DNA of 64,000 nucleotides, taken from Erpobdella octoculata. Lineage: Eukaryota; Annelida; Clitellata; Hirudinida; Erpobdellidae. The notes under the pieces were generated by a model. It saw only the letters and a program-made list of their open reading frames with translations, did no database searches and was not told the DNA's origin. Position 1 is the first letter of the stretch; every line of letters begins with the position of its first letter. The translations under genes were made by a program, and so were the position numbers. Shown here piece by piece: positions 32,413 to 43,031 of the stretch. The stretch is from contig OZ022244.1 of NCBI GenBank assembly GCA_963978895.1, positions 9,653,585 to 9,717,584 of the forward strand, given 5' to 3'.

Positions 32413-34108
32413 ATTCATCCTGGTGACAGATCATAAACCACTCCTCGCATTGTTTGGTCCGTCAAAAAGAACTCCGGTCCTGGCAGCAAATCGACTAGCA
32501 AGATGGGCCCTGATATTGAGCCAGTACAACTACTCAATTGAATATCGAAAAACCGGAGAACACGGAAATGCAGACGCCCTCAGTCGTCTACCAGCGTGCG
32601 AAGACGGAAAATTTGACTCGACAGAAGAAGATGCAGATGTTTCAACAGTTTGCGTTATTAACACAATCAGCCAACAAATGTCCGATTCCAGACTGTTATC
32701 AAAAGAGTCAAGTAAAGATCCTGTTATCTCTACAGTGATACGATTTGTGAGAGACGGCTGGCCTCACAGAATCATGCAACCGGAACTAAAACTGTATGAG
32801 AAACTTTCTGATTCTCTTTCAACAGAAAGTGGTTGTTTACTCTTTGGAGCAAGAATCGTGATACCAAAGAAATTACGCGGCAAGATTTTAGAATTATTAC
32901 ATACAGGACACTTCGGAATGCAAAGAATGAAGCGTTTAGCAAGAACTATAGTTTATTGGCCTCGAATTGACAACGATATTAAAAATTTAAGTCGTTCATG
33001 TAGTTCTTGTGCTGAACAGCAAAACAAGCCACCAAAGATGATAAATCACCCGTGGATGATTCCTGAAAAGCCTTGGGACAGAGTGCATCTGGATCACGCC
33101 ATAAATTTTTTCGGAACCAATTGGCTAGTTATAGTAGATGCCTATTTGAAATACCCGTGTATACATCCGACAAGTTCCATAACAGCAAAAACAACAACTC
33201 AGTTTTTGGATGAAGATTTCGCACATTTTGGTTTCCCACAAACTTTGGTGACTGATAATGCTCCAACCTTTACTTCTGAAGAATTTCAGAATTGGTGCAA
33301 AGAAAGAGGCATCATTCATCTTTCTGGAGCTCCTTATCATCCTGCAACCAACGGGACAGCTGAGCGATTGATACAAACTTTTAAAAAATCACTCACGATG
33401 TCTGCACATCCTCTCCGAAGAGCTTTGCAAGATTTTCTTTTGCAATATCGGAGAACGCCCTTGGAATCTGGATTTTCCCCAAGTGAACTCTTGAATGGAC
33501 GACAAATCAGAAGCAAATTAGATTCTCTTTTGCCATGTCCTCCTTGCCTTGTTCGAGAGATGCAGGATAAACGAAGTCAAAGAACAAACAAAGAATCTTT
33601 CCAAATACAACACAAGTACAAAATTGGAGATTTTTGTTACGCTCTTCACTGTGGTACCAGACAGGGTAAACAACCAAGATGGATTCCTGCAATCGTCAAG
33701 AAAATATTGGGAGCACGAAACATCCAAGTACGATTGTGCTCAAATGGGTCGATTTGGAAACGCCATGTGGAACAACTCCGCCCATGTTATGTTACACGTT
33801 ACTCCACATCATCGAGTCTTGGAGACGACGCATTTGACACCACGTCAACGAGGAGTCCAGCGATCACGTCAACGAAGATTCCAGCGACCACGTCAACGAA
33901 GAGTCCAATCACGACGAAAAGTCCGGCAACCGTGTCAACAGGAAATCAAGCGACCAGTTTGCCAATGAGTTCTCCATCCAATGCGACAACCGTACCAGGA
34001 AAAATTCTACCGACGGATCTGACAAGATCAGCAACGCATGCGAATACTTCAGTTGAAACCGGACCACGACGTTCGGAGCGCCTGCGATTGAAGAATTTAA
34101 GATTTTGA
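32399..34108 (+). pseudogene. Gypsy RNase H end, integrase and C-terminal tail
   Basis: A long open frame of 569 codons. It starts with the end of RNase H (FILVTDHKPLLALF; GEHGNADALSRLP). Integrase follows: a His-His-Cys-Cys zinc end (LLHTGHFGMQRMKR..CSSC), then the D,D-35-E core with VHLDHA, VTDNAPTF and NGTAE. A module ending WKRHVEQLRPC sits at the usual GPY/F position. The last 100 residues contain tandem STKxPxT repeats. The stop is followed by a purine-rich tract before the 3' LTR. This is the only long intact part of the element and would encode integration functions if expressed. Confidence 0.93.
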
Positions 34109-34184
34109 CAGGTTTTTTTTTCGTTAGAAGACATTTTTACATTTAGGTTTCGCTTTTGAAAAGACTCAAAAGCTTGTGGGAAGG

Positions 34185-34355
34185 TGTTGTGACGAGACAC
34201 TCCAGGTGTAGTCAGGCGCGCCTTCCAGGCTAGCTACCGAGTTGTTGCGAGAAAGTTCTGTTTAGTGTTTTGCGAGTTGCGCGGTATTTACATTTCATGT
34301 TTCTTGTTATTTATATTGTGTTTTGAAAGAATAAAGTTTTCTGAAAGACACAACA
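34185..34355 (+). mobile_element. 3' LTR of Gypsy element
   Basis: 171 bp, TGTTGTGACG to GACACAACA. Immediately upstream is the purine-rich GCTTGTGGGAAGG (34172-34184), the plus-strand primer. The element as a whole is 4710 bp (29646-34355). Confidence 0.95.
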
Positions 34356-34360
34356 GTCTG
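34356..34360. repeat. Target-site duplication GTCTG (right)
   Basis: Equals 29641-29645. Confidence 0.93.
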
Positions 34361-34614
34361 CATGTATGTCTTTTATGCAAGCGGAAACGGGAACTGAAGA
34401 ATGAGCGGGAATGGAAAAACGACGGGGAGCATTAGAACGATTGGCAAAGGGAGAAGTAGCAAGAGAGGGACCGGAAACGCGTGAGCAAGCTGGAGCGGAA
34501 ACGCAACAGAGAACGGGAAAGCGATCGGGAACGGTAGAGGAAGCGGAAACGGGAGAGCGGGAAAAGAAATGGGAGCGAGGAAGAAAAAGGATAAAAAACA
34601 TCAGGCAACGCTAG
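34361..34614 (+). mobile_element. Helitron-type element, GAGCGG family, host of the Gypsy insertion
   Basis: CATGTATGTC..ATGCAAGCGGAAACGGG runs through GAGCGG-rich DNA to GGCAACGCTAG|T. The sequence before the Gypsy (29620-29645, ATTTATATAAATGACTTTAT) is the other part of the same element. The uninterrupted equivalent is 60601-60893, with the terminus altered to CCAG. Confidence 0.7.
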
Positions 34615-34775
34615 TAGTAAAAGGTTTATAATAACTTTAGCTTGATTTTTTAATCTTTGAAAATATTAAATTATCGCAAGCAACTTCAGGCACTCTAATC
34701 AGTTATTTTCAAGCAAGTCAATGTTTTGTGTTTAAAACCAAATGGTGTTTTATGTCGTTTATTTTAATGAATACT

Positions 34776-34781
34776 TTTATT
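34776..34781 (-). promoter_or_regulatory. Polyadenylation signal of the ZYG11-like gene
   Basis: AATAAA on the minus strand, about 58 bases after the stop codon. In the duplicated copy near 61055 the same site reads AATACA. Confidence 0.55.
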
Positions 34782-34838
34782 GATCTCTATAAAAAAACAG
34801 CATAAAGTAATTATAGTTTTAGATGCAAAAAAAATTAC

Positions 34839-36512
34839 TTAGGATATGATGTATTCGTATCCGTTTTTGGTGCAAGTAAATTGTCGTTCATTATTGCCAA
34901 GTTTCAATTCGTCATGTCTTTTAAAAAAATTCTCTACAAGGTTATGTTTCAATGATTTTGTTTTAACGAATTGTTGAATAGCTTCAACTTCAGGAATGAA
35001 ATGACCTTTTAATTTGTAATGCATTTCATATGCACATATAACATGACGAACCATTTGTTCAATCATTGTCTGTTCCTTGCAATAGTCACAACCTATCGAT
35101 ATAAATTTTGAAATATAGCCAAGATCTGGTGATAATAAAACTATCCATAACTTATCTTGAAAAGTAAAAAGTGTTAGCTCATTTATCCAAAGATAATTAA
35201 CTTTAGTATTTAGCATAACTTTGATTATTTTTATAAAATCACTTTTTTTTGCGTTACAAAAGGAGAGGCCATATAAGAATAACGTAACAGTAAATGAATT
35301 GTCGTTTTTAGGAGTGTAATAATAAAGTCCTTTATGAAGAGACTTAAAAATTATTGGAAGAATGTTTTTTACGATTGTTTTATATTCCATGAACAATGTA
35401 TATCGTTGTGCCAATAAAGAAATGCACTTATGAAACTTTTCTGGTTGCCAAAAAAATCTTTTAGTTGATTCTCCAAACCCATCAGATGTGTGAAAGTTAC
35501 TAACGTATTTTGAGTTTATGTTTGAAGAAGTATCAAAATACTTCATACCATTAAAAGAGAATCCTAAATATTGAAAAAGTCTTGGGTGCGTCCACATGGG
35601 AGGATCCATAACAATTATATTTGAATTACTTATGTCCAAATGAACTAAATTAGGTAAGTTGTCAATCATTTTGTAAATTAATTGTAGATTGTAGTCATTG
35701 AGCTCTTTAAAACAAGAGTTTTCGCTTATATCAAGCCACGTTAAAGTAAAAAGACATGATATTGATTTGACCAATTTTTCCAAAGATTCACCAACAAACG
35801 TATTCACATTCAATTTTTGAAGGCTAACAAATTGGGAAAATTTTCTTATGGTTTTTCTTGCATATCCACAACCGCTTAAACTTAAAATTTTTAATTTTTC
35901 GCAAGGAAATTCAATTTTTAGAATATCAATTAAATCCTCCTTAGTATTTACTTGATTCAAACAAACACAACGCAAAGAAAGTTTAACTAATTTTGGACAC
36001 AACCACTTACAGTTGTCCGTTACGTTTTGGTAATAATTCGTGATTTCCTGACAAAATATTTCTAGTTCTAAATCTTCTAAGTTTAAAGACAAAGATGGTT
36101 TTTTACAAAAATAATGATAAAATTTTCCTGATTGATTAAACCGTGTTCTTATTTTGCTAAAAACTGAATTTCCAGCAAACGAAATACGAGTAAAATTTCC
36201 TCTGTCTATAATAGTTTGCAAAGGTTGACAAAATTTGTCAATGTCAACTTCATTAAGTAATATTTCATGAAAAAATTCACATTTAAAAAAAAATGGAATT
36301 ATATACTCGTTATGAAATTCCATTCCTATTTCCTGACCTCTTGAAATTAAATTTTCCAAAAAAGTCCACGAGAGCTTTACGTTATCTTTGACTTTAAAAG
36401 GAAGACATTTCATTTCAAAAGATGCTTCAAGAAAAATTTTTTTAAAGTTAAATAAGATAAAATCTGCGCATGACACTTTTAACGAATGGGACTGATGTAA
36501 GCGATGACTCAT
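34839..36512 (-). CDS. ZYG11/ZER1-like cullin-2 substrate receptor
   Basis: A single open frame of 557 residues without stops. Residues about 8-50 (SLKVSCADFILFNFKKIF, then LPFKVKDNVKLSWTFL) fit the VHL/CUL2 box that opens ZYG11-family proteins. Leucine-rich repeats follow at about 170-320 (LKILSLSGCG, LTWLDISENSCF, LPNLVHLDISNSNI) and then PPMWTHPRLFQYLGFSF. The C-terminal 230 residues are helical-looking, where the family has armadillo-like repeats. Known members recruit CUL2-elongin ubiquitin ligase and bind N-terminal glycine degrons; that is family knowledge. The vertebrate proteins are about 740 residues, so this one is short. It lacks introns, suggesting a retrocopy or a lineage-expanded single-exon gene. 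It lies between Helitron-type ends, and its 3' part is duplicated at 61116-61410. The start is the first in-frame ATG. Functional status unknown. Confidence 0.75.
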   Translation of the reverse strand: MSHRLHQSHSLKVSCADFILFNFKKIFLEASFEMKCLPFKVKDNVKLSWTFLENLISRGQEIGMEFHNEYIIPFFFKCEFFHEILLNEVDIDKFCQPLQTIIDRGNFTRISFAGNSVFSKIRTRFNQSGKFYHYFCKKPSLSLNLEDLELEIFCQEITNYYQNVTDNCKWLCPKLVKLSLRCVCLNQVNTKEDLIDILKIEFPCEKLKILSLSGCGYARKTIRKFSQFVSLQKLNVNTFVGESLEKLVKSISCLFTLTWLDISENSCFKELNDYNLQLIYKMIDNLPNLVHLDISNSNIIVMDPPMWTHPRLFQYLGFSFNGMKYFDTSSNINSKYVSNFHTSDGFGESTKRFFWQPEKFHKCISLLAQRYTLFMEYKTIVKNILPIIFKSLHKGLYYYTPKNDNSFTVTLFLYGLSFCNAKKSDFIKIIKVMLNTKVNYLWINELTLFTFQDKLWIVLLSPDLGYISKFISIGCDYCKEQTMIEQMVRHVICAYEMHYKLKGHFIPEVEAIQQFVKTKSLKHNLVENFFKRHDELKLGNNERQFTCTKNGYEYIIS

Positions 36513-36648
36513 AATAAAATGTTTTAATTTGATTAAACAATTTTTTTAAAGTTTCATTAAGTTATCTAAAAATCAAATTGATTCTGAGATTGTTTTGGGG
36601 AAATGGGAAATACTTGAGCAACTGAAGTGATATATATAAATATATATA

Positions 36649-36987
<339 letters not shown>

Positions 36988-37039
36988 TATATATATATAT
37001 ATACTATATACATAAACATACTATATACATATATAGTAT

Positions 37040-37041
<2 letters not shown>

Positions 37042-37127
<86 letters not shown>
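37042..37127. repeat. (TA)n microsatellite
   Basis: Pure TA after TAGTATGTT. Confidence 0.97.
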
Positions 37128-37131
<4 letters not shown>

Positions 37132-37149
37132 GAACATGTCTTGACTGAC

Positions 37150-37320
37150 TGAGCTCAAACGTAGGCGCGATTGGACAGCGGTAAAAGTCTCTGACTTTTG
37201 AGCTTGGGGTCCTGGGTTCAAGTCCCAGGTAAGCAAAATCCCACATCGCATAACTTCCTCAAGCAAGGAGTTCACTCTAATTCAGTCGATCTGAATGCTC
37301 AGGTCAACTCAGCTTTTCAT
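37150..37320 (+). mobile_element. tRNA-derived SINE
   Basis: A tRNA-like head with an A-box region TTGGACAGCGG (37171-37181), an anticodon-arm-like stretch, and a strong B box GGTTCAAGTCC (37215-37225) inside a perfect T-arm (CCTGG..CCAGG). The acceptor ends do not pair, so it is not a functional tRNA. The body continues to about 37320 where AT-rich microsatellites begin. Confidence 0.65.
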
Positions 37321-37571
37321 CTATATATACATATATACAAATATATAAATAAATAATTATATATATATATATATTTACATATATACATATATATAAACAT
37401 CTTTACATATATATATTTACAGATATATACATATATACATATATATATATACACATATATATAAATTTATATATTTACATATACATACATATATATTTGA
37501 AAAAACAAAGGACAAACAGACAAGCAAACGATCATATATATATATATATATAAACATGCATACATATATAC

Positions 37572-37621
<50 letters not shown>

Positions 37622-37696
37622 CGGGAAAACAAGCGGAAACGGGAGAGCAAGCGGGGAAGGAAACGGGAGCAAGAGAGAAGAACAGATAGACAGACA
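37321..37696. repeat. AT-rich compound microsatellites with a GAGCGG fragment
   Basis: Mixtures of TATA, TACATA and TAAATA. A short GAGCGG-family fragment (37618-37690, AAGCGGAAACGGGAGAGC) almost duplicates 36775-36835. Confidence 0.7.
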
Positions 37697-38178
37697 TATA
37701 TATCTATATATCTATATATCTATATATCTATATATCTATATATCTATATATCTATATATCTATATATCTATATATCTATATATCTATATATCTATATATC
37801 TATATATCTATATATCTATATATCTATATATCTATATATCTATATATCTATATATCTATATATCTATATATCTATATATCTATATATCTATATATCTATA
37901 TATCTATATATCTATATATCTATATATCTATATATCTATATATCTATATATCTATATATCTATATATCTATATATCTATATATCTATATATCTATATATC
38001 TATATATCTATATATCTATATATCTATATATCTATATATCTATATATCTATATATCTATATATCTATATATCTATATATCTATATATCTATATATCTATA
38101 TATCTTTATATCTATATATCTATATATCTATATATCTATATATCTATATATCTATATATCTATATATCTATATATATA
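37697..38178. repeat. 8-bp satellite (TATATATC)n, about 60 units
   Basis: Near-perfect units of ATCTATAT. One variant (TATCTTTATATC) occurs near 38103. Because 8 is not a multiple of 3, every frame stays open, giving a long but meaningless ORF rich in Tyr/Ile/Ser. Confidence 0.97.
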
Positions 38179-38184
38179 TATATA

Positions 38185-39451
38185 CTAGCAGTACCCGTAG
38201 CGGCGCATGAAATTAGAGAATTTGAACCGTGCATACATAGTAGAGTACCCACTGCAAGGATCAATTTTTCAGGTCTCGGCTCCGCCCGTCGACAACTTGG
38301 CCCAGCCGGTTTCAAAAACCGAAACTCCTGGCCCGGCACGGCCTGTCTAATATGGGCCCGGCCCGTTTTTACAGGCCTAGAAGTTCTATATACTTGATGA
38401 AAAACTTCGGCCCGTCCCACCTTGACTTCAGGTTTTAGCCCGGCCCGTCTGAACACCCTAAAATCACTCAAATGTCTATATACTTGGTTAAAAATATCGG
38501 CCCGTTCCACCTTGATTTAAGGTTTAGGCAGGGCCGTATGAAAACCCTAAAATAACGGCTTGGCCCGTCCGTCCGGTGATAAACTAAACTCATCTACTTT
38601 TAACCGCCCCAAAACCTCAAAATACTAATTTTCACATCTGTAGCATTTACAGTTTTTGAGTAGCAGTTATTTAAAAATCAAATAACCCCTTTTCCACTTC
38701 ACATTTGAGGTCCTGGAAACCAAATTTTCAAAAAATGCTAAAACACGTATTTCATTATTTTTGAAGTATAAACTAAATACTAATTTTTACTTCTGTAGCA
38801 TTCACAGTTTTTGAGTAGCAGAAACTTTAAAAACCAAATAACCCAATTTTCCAACCCACATTTGAGGTCCGGGAAACCAAATTTGTAAAAAATGGTGAAA
38901 CACGTATATCTTTATTTTTAGAAAATGAAACTAAATAATAATTTTTACATCTGTGGTATTTACTGTTTTTGAGTAGCAGTTACTATAAAAGACAATCAGC
39001 CCTATTTTCCACCCCACATTTGAAGTCCTGGAAACCAAATTTTCAAAAAATGCTAAAACACGTATTTCATTATTATTGGAGTAGAAACTAAATACTAATT
39101 TTTACTCCTGTAGCATTAACAGTTTTTGAGTAGAAGCTACTTAAAAAACCAAATAACCCAATTTTCCAACCCACATTTGAGGTCCGGGAAACCGAATTTT
39201 CAAAAAATGGTGAAACACGTATCTTTTTAATTTTTAAAAAGAATCTCATTTTTGGTATTCGAGATATACATTGTTTTAGAAAAAAGTTTGTTTTCCAGTT
39301 TTTTCCCCTCAGGAGTAAAATTTTTAAAAATCCTTTCTTAGCGGATGTTTACGCTATAAAAGTAATATAAGTTCCAAATTTCACGTTCCTAGGATGAGGC
39401 GTTTGAGCTCGGCGTTGATTATCAGTCAGTCAGTCAGGACATGTTCTTTTA
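38185..39451 (-). mobile_element. CGGGCC-family Helitron-type element, nearly complete
   Basis: From the left: CTAGCAGTACCCGTAGCGG (3' terminus on the minus strand), CGGGCC-rich block to about 38600, AAAACCTC, about four 150-bp internal repeats, then GCTCGGCGTTGATTATCAGT and CAGTCAGTCAGGACATGTTC (5' end). About 1.27 kb, non-coding. The 3' hairpin has lost a few bases (CGGCGCATG instead of CGGCTTCGCTCGCATG). Best copy for defining the family. Confidence 0.78.
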
Positions 39452-39472
39452 TATATATAGATATTTATATAT

Positions 39473-39551
<79 letters not shown>

Positions 39552-39552
39552 T

Positions 39553-39601
<49 letters not shown>

Positions 39602-39639
39602 TTTACATATATATATACATATATTTACATATACATACA

Positions 39640-39682
<43 letters not shown>

Positions 39683-39690
39683 TATTTTCT
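39452..39690. repeat. (TA)n with TACATA interruptions
   Basis: Long TA runs at 39478-39545, 39560-39592 and 39645-39677 separated by TACATATA variants. All ORFs here are repeat artefacts. Confidence 0.95.
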
Positions 39691-39799
39691 TTATAATTTA
39701 TATAACATATGCAACTTCAATGGATAACAAAAAGATCGATTCAGCCGATTTGGAGGAGTTCAATTTCAAACACTATGACACGAGATTTTTATATATAAG

Positions 39800-40090
39800 A
39801 TATATGAGATTATGTGTGTAAGTATTTATGTATGTAAGTATGTAAGTTCTTTATGCATTGCTTCACCATTCATCTGATCGTAATGTAATTTTCACAACAG
39901 CTTGCGAGGCATTCGGAGAAAGTTTTTGTAAAAATTTCTAAATTGGTCACAAAATGAGCGGTTCGAGAGAGCAAACGGAAACGGTAACTGCAGATTGAGC
40001 GGAAACGAAAAATCAAGCGGGAACGGAAAAACAAACGAAAGCGAAAGAACGACTAGGAAAGGAAAAGCGACCGGGAAGGGGAAGGCAAGC
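39800..40090 (+). mobile_element. Helitron-type element, GAGCGG family, 5' part
   Basis: (GTAA)n/(GTAT)n, then CTTTATGCATTGCTTCACC, ATTCATCTGATCGTAATG, GGTCACAAAATGAGCGG and GAGCGG-type repeats. It runs into a LINE at about 40095, which removes the CTAG end. Confidence 0.65.
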
Positions 40091-40094
40091 GGGA

Positions 40095-40358
40095 GTGGGA
40101 AGGCGACCCGGCCCAATCCTCGTAGAGCTAACTGATGCAAGTCTCAGAAACCCGACCCTCTTGGCAGCTAAAGGTTTGAGAAACAACAGTACGTACAAGT
40201 CCGTTTATATCAGCCCGGATTTGACAGAGGCAGAAAGAATATTAGACTACCAGTTGAGGCAAGAAAGAAACAAACTCAATGCTCAACTTGGTAACGATTC
40301 GCCCTTTCGATACAGCATCCGTGGCAATCAACTGCACAAATTCAAGAAAGCCCATTAA
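40095..40358 (+). pseudogene. LINE ORF1 C-terminal fragment
   Basis: 87 codons. LVELTDASLRNPTLLAAKGL, YKSVYISPDLTEAERILDY and QLRQERNKLNA match the C-terminal domain common to ORF1 nucleic-acid-binding proteins of LINEs. It immediately precedes the endonuclease of ORF2. 5'-truncated by the Helitron-type DNA before it. Confidence 0.8.
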
Positions 40359-40383
40359 TTCATTCTTGCAAAAGCCATAGAGA

Positions 40384-41910
40384 ATGCGTCACCCCAACAA
40401 GACAAGCCAGCCCAAATCCTCTTCACCTACCTCGTCTCTAAATCACTTTCGGTTTTGGTCTAACAACCCATGCTTGCTCAATAAAGATAAACGCGTTGAG
40501 CTAACATCGAGAATAGCAGCCCTCGACCAATCGCTTAGACCACATGTCATGTTTTTTGTGGAAACATGGTTTAACGAATCCTCAGACACCTCCATAGCTG
40601 GCTATCAACTGCACCGTAAAGACAGAGAGAGGAGCGCTAGAGGAGGTGTTGCGATCTACGTTGTGGATGAAGTTGTGACCAGTGAGACCGACATTCCTCA
40701 GCTCAACTCTCCAGCTATTGAACAAGTCTGGCGAGTCATTCGTTTCGGTGGAGAAACTTTCCTCATTGGTTGTTTATATCGCCCTCATGACTTGAACGAC
40801 GACAATCTCACACAATGTATTGTTTCAGTCACAACAGCTCGTAGCTCACTTTCCGCCTTGAGCTGCTCATTTATGTTGCTCTATGGCAATTTTAATTTCT
40901 CTCACACAAAATATGCTCCAATCGACGTGGGTGGTGGCGTGGCAACAGTTGCCCATATAGGTAACGAACATCCTAGTGACATTAGATTTTAAGAGTGCCT
41001 CAAAGACTGGCACCTTACACAGCTTGTCACGTTTCCGACATACCGCAGTAATCATTATGTTGCACCTAGCAGCACTCTTGACTTCCTCATTACCAACGAC
41101 CCCGACCGAGCTATCGAGATGCTTGAAGCTGACTCACTTGGATACACGCCCATGGGCCAATCCCATTGCTTTATAACCGGTCGTATCGCTGTGGCCGGAC
41201 TGAACAATTCACGTTTTTCTCCGTCGCACAAACGGCAAACGTTTCATATGGAGCAAAGCTGACTACAATGCGCTGTCATTTTGTATTTCAAACACCGACT
41301 GGGAAAACTTATTTGATGGCCTTTCAGTACCTGACACTTATCAGCTTCTTATCGACCGATACAACGAAACGGTTGCACTACACATCCTTTCTACAACAAC
41401 TCCATTTGTCCAGAAAAAAGAACCTTTGGTAACACCCGAAGTTATAAAAGCAACCAGAGTCAAGCAGCAGTCTGGGCTAAATACATCGCATCGGGGCGCG
41501 ACTCCGCAGTTATTTTACGAAAATCTCATCGAGAGGCATGCAAGCGTGTAGCTAAAACAGTCAAGTCGGCAATTCTCACGCATGAGGAACAGCTAGTCAG
41601 CGCTTCCAAATCCAATCCAAAACTTCTTCATTCCCATGTCCGTAGCAAGCAGTATGTAAAAGACCACATCAACTCTATTTAGACAGCCGACGGCACCATA
41701 ACTGCGGACCGAATCAATCTGCGATGTAAATGAAAGTTGTTTTTTTACAGCCATTCTTCAAAAAAGACTCCATAGCTTAGATAAAACTAAATTGATGGGT
41801 CTTAACGGTTTTCACCCACGCGTTCTCAGCAATTGCGCAGCTGCCTTTGAAACACCACTGGCTCTCATCTACAAACGCTCCTTCATGTCCGGAGTTATAC
41901 CGCTGTTTCG
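40384..41910 (+). pseudogene. CR1/Rex1-like LINE ORF2, endonuclease and pre-RT part
   Basis: The frame 40384-40992 is an APE-type endonuclease: RFWSNNPCLLNKDKRVEL, PHVMFFVETWFN (Glu of the active site), RSARGGVAIYV and LLYGNFNFS, where family members usually read GDFN. After a stop at 40992 the SSTLDFLITND block continues in another frame (about 41075), then basic linker sequence to 41905 with several breaks. The reverse transcriptase is split by a second LINE (41911-43031) and resumes at 43032. Function if intact: nicks target DNA. Inactive because of stops and the N-for-D change. Confidence 0.85.
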
Positions 41911-43031
41911 CGTCGTCTCAATTTGTCTTGTTCGCCGATGATACCAACCTTTTTGCTTGTGGTGAAAACCTAAAAGATTTATATGATGTTACTAATCATG
42001 AACTACTTTCCGTTTATAAATGGTTTTGTGCGAATAAACTTTCTTTAAATATAAGTAAAACCAACTATGTTCTATTCCACCATAGAAATAAATTAATTTG
42101 TTCTGATTATCAACTTCTTATTGACGATAAACCTATTGCGCGAGTTTCCTCGTGTAAATTTCTTGGAATGCTGCTTGATGAGCACCTCTCACTGATTAAC
42201 CATATTAGTTACGTCACCTCTAAAGTTGCAAAAAATTGTGGAATTCTATCTCGCGTGAGTCGATTTGTGGATAAAAATATTTCTATGATGTTGTATTACG
42301 CTCTCGTTTACCCTTACTTGTCCTATTGTAATATTGTTTGGGCTTCAAATTATCCTACACGTCTAAAGTCTTTCCACATCTTACAGAAAAGAATCATCCG
42401 AATATTATTTAACTTGTCCTTTACATCATCTTGTAAAATGAAAATGATCGAGAACAACCTACTGAATGTATATCAAATTAATTTTTTTCTTGTTAGTATT
42501 TTCATGTACAAATATGACAACCATATATTACCGTCGTCATTTGATAACCTTTTCACAAAATCGTCTCATGTACATTCTCATGATGTGCGTTCTTTGCATT
42601 GCTTTCGGTCCGATTTTGCTCGAACAACTCTCAAAACATTCTCCATAAAGTGTTTTGGTCCGCGGTTGTATTCAAGTATTCCGATAACAATATCCTCATT
42701 GAAAAGCATTTCGCTATTTAAAAAATCGTTGAAATCTTACATATTACAGCTAGATTCAAAATTTCAATATCTATATACTTATGTTAACTTCGATACAGAT
42801 ATGTTAACTTATATGTACTTATGTTTACTCCTATACACTTATGTTAACTTTTATTTCTCTGTCTCGGTTCGTATTTAAATCTGAATTTTCGTTTATAGGT
42901 CGTCCAGTTAGCGGGAAGTAATTCCCTTTGGATGAACCTTTTGAGCACTTGATTTTTTTTCCTTATTTATAACTTCACTGTTGTACTTAATTGTTTTGTT
43001 TCGTGCTCAATAAATGTTCAAAAAAAAAAAA
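41911..43031 (+). pseudogene. Second LINE inserted into the first, 5'-truncated, poly(A)
   Basis: A 5'-truncated reverse transcriptase. The open frame covers FVLFADDTNLFACGE (catalytic FADD), SLNISKTNYVLFHHRNK, CKFLGMLLDEHLS, LPYLSYCNIVWAS-type sequence and a long C-terminal tail to 42878. It ends with ATAAATGTTC and an A-run at 43019-43031. Host LINE sequence before and after (SGVIP... and ...SPIFKKSSKLKPSNYRPVSL) shows the interruption point within the palm region. The reported long ORF begins in host-LINE DNA at 41847 and crosses the junction. Exact target duplication not determined. Confidence 0.8.

Noticed and set aside
37155..37236. Functional tRNA gene
   Set aside because: The T-arm and B box are good but the acceptor stem does not pair and a repeat body follows; called a SINE.
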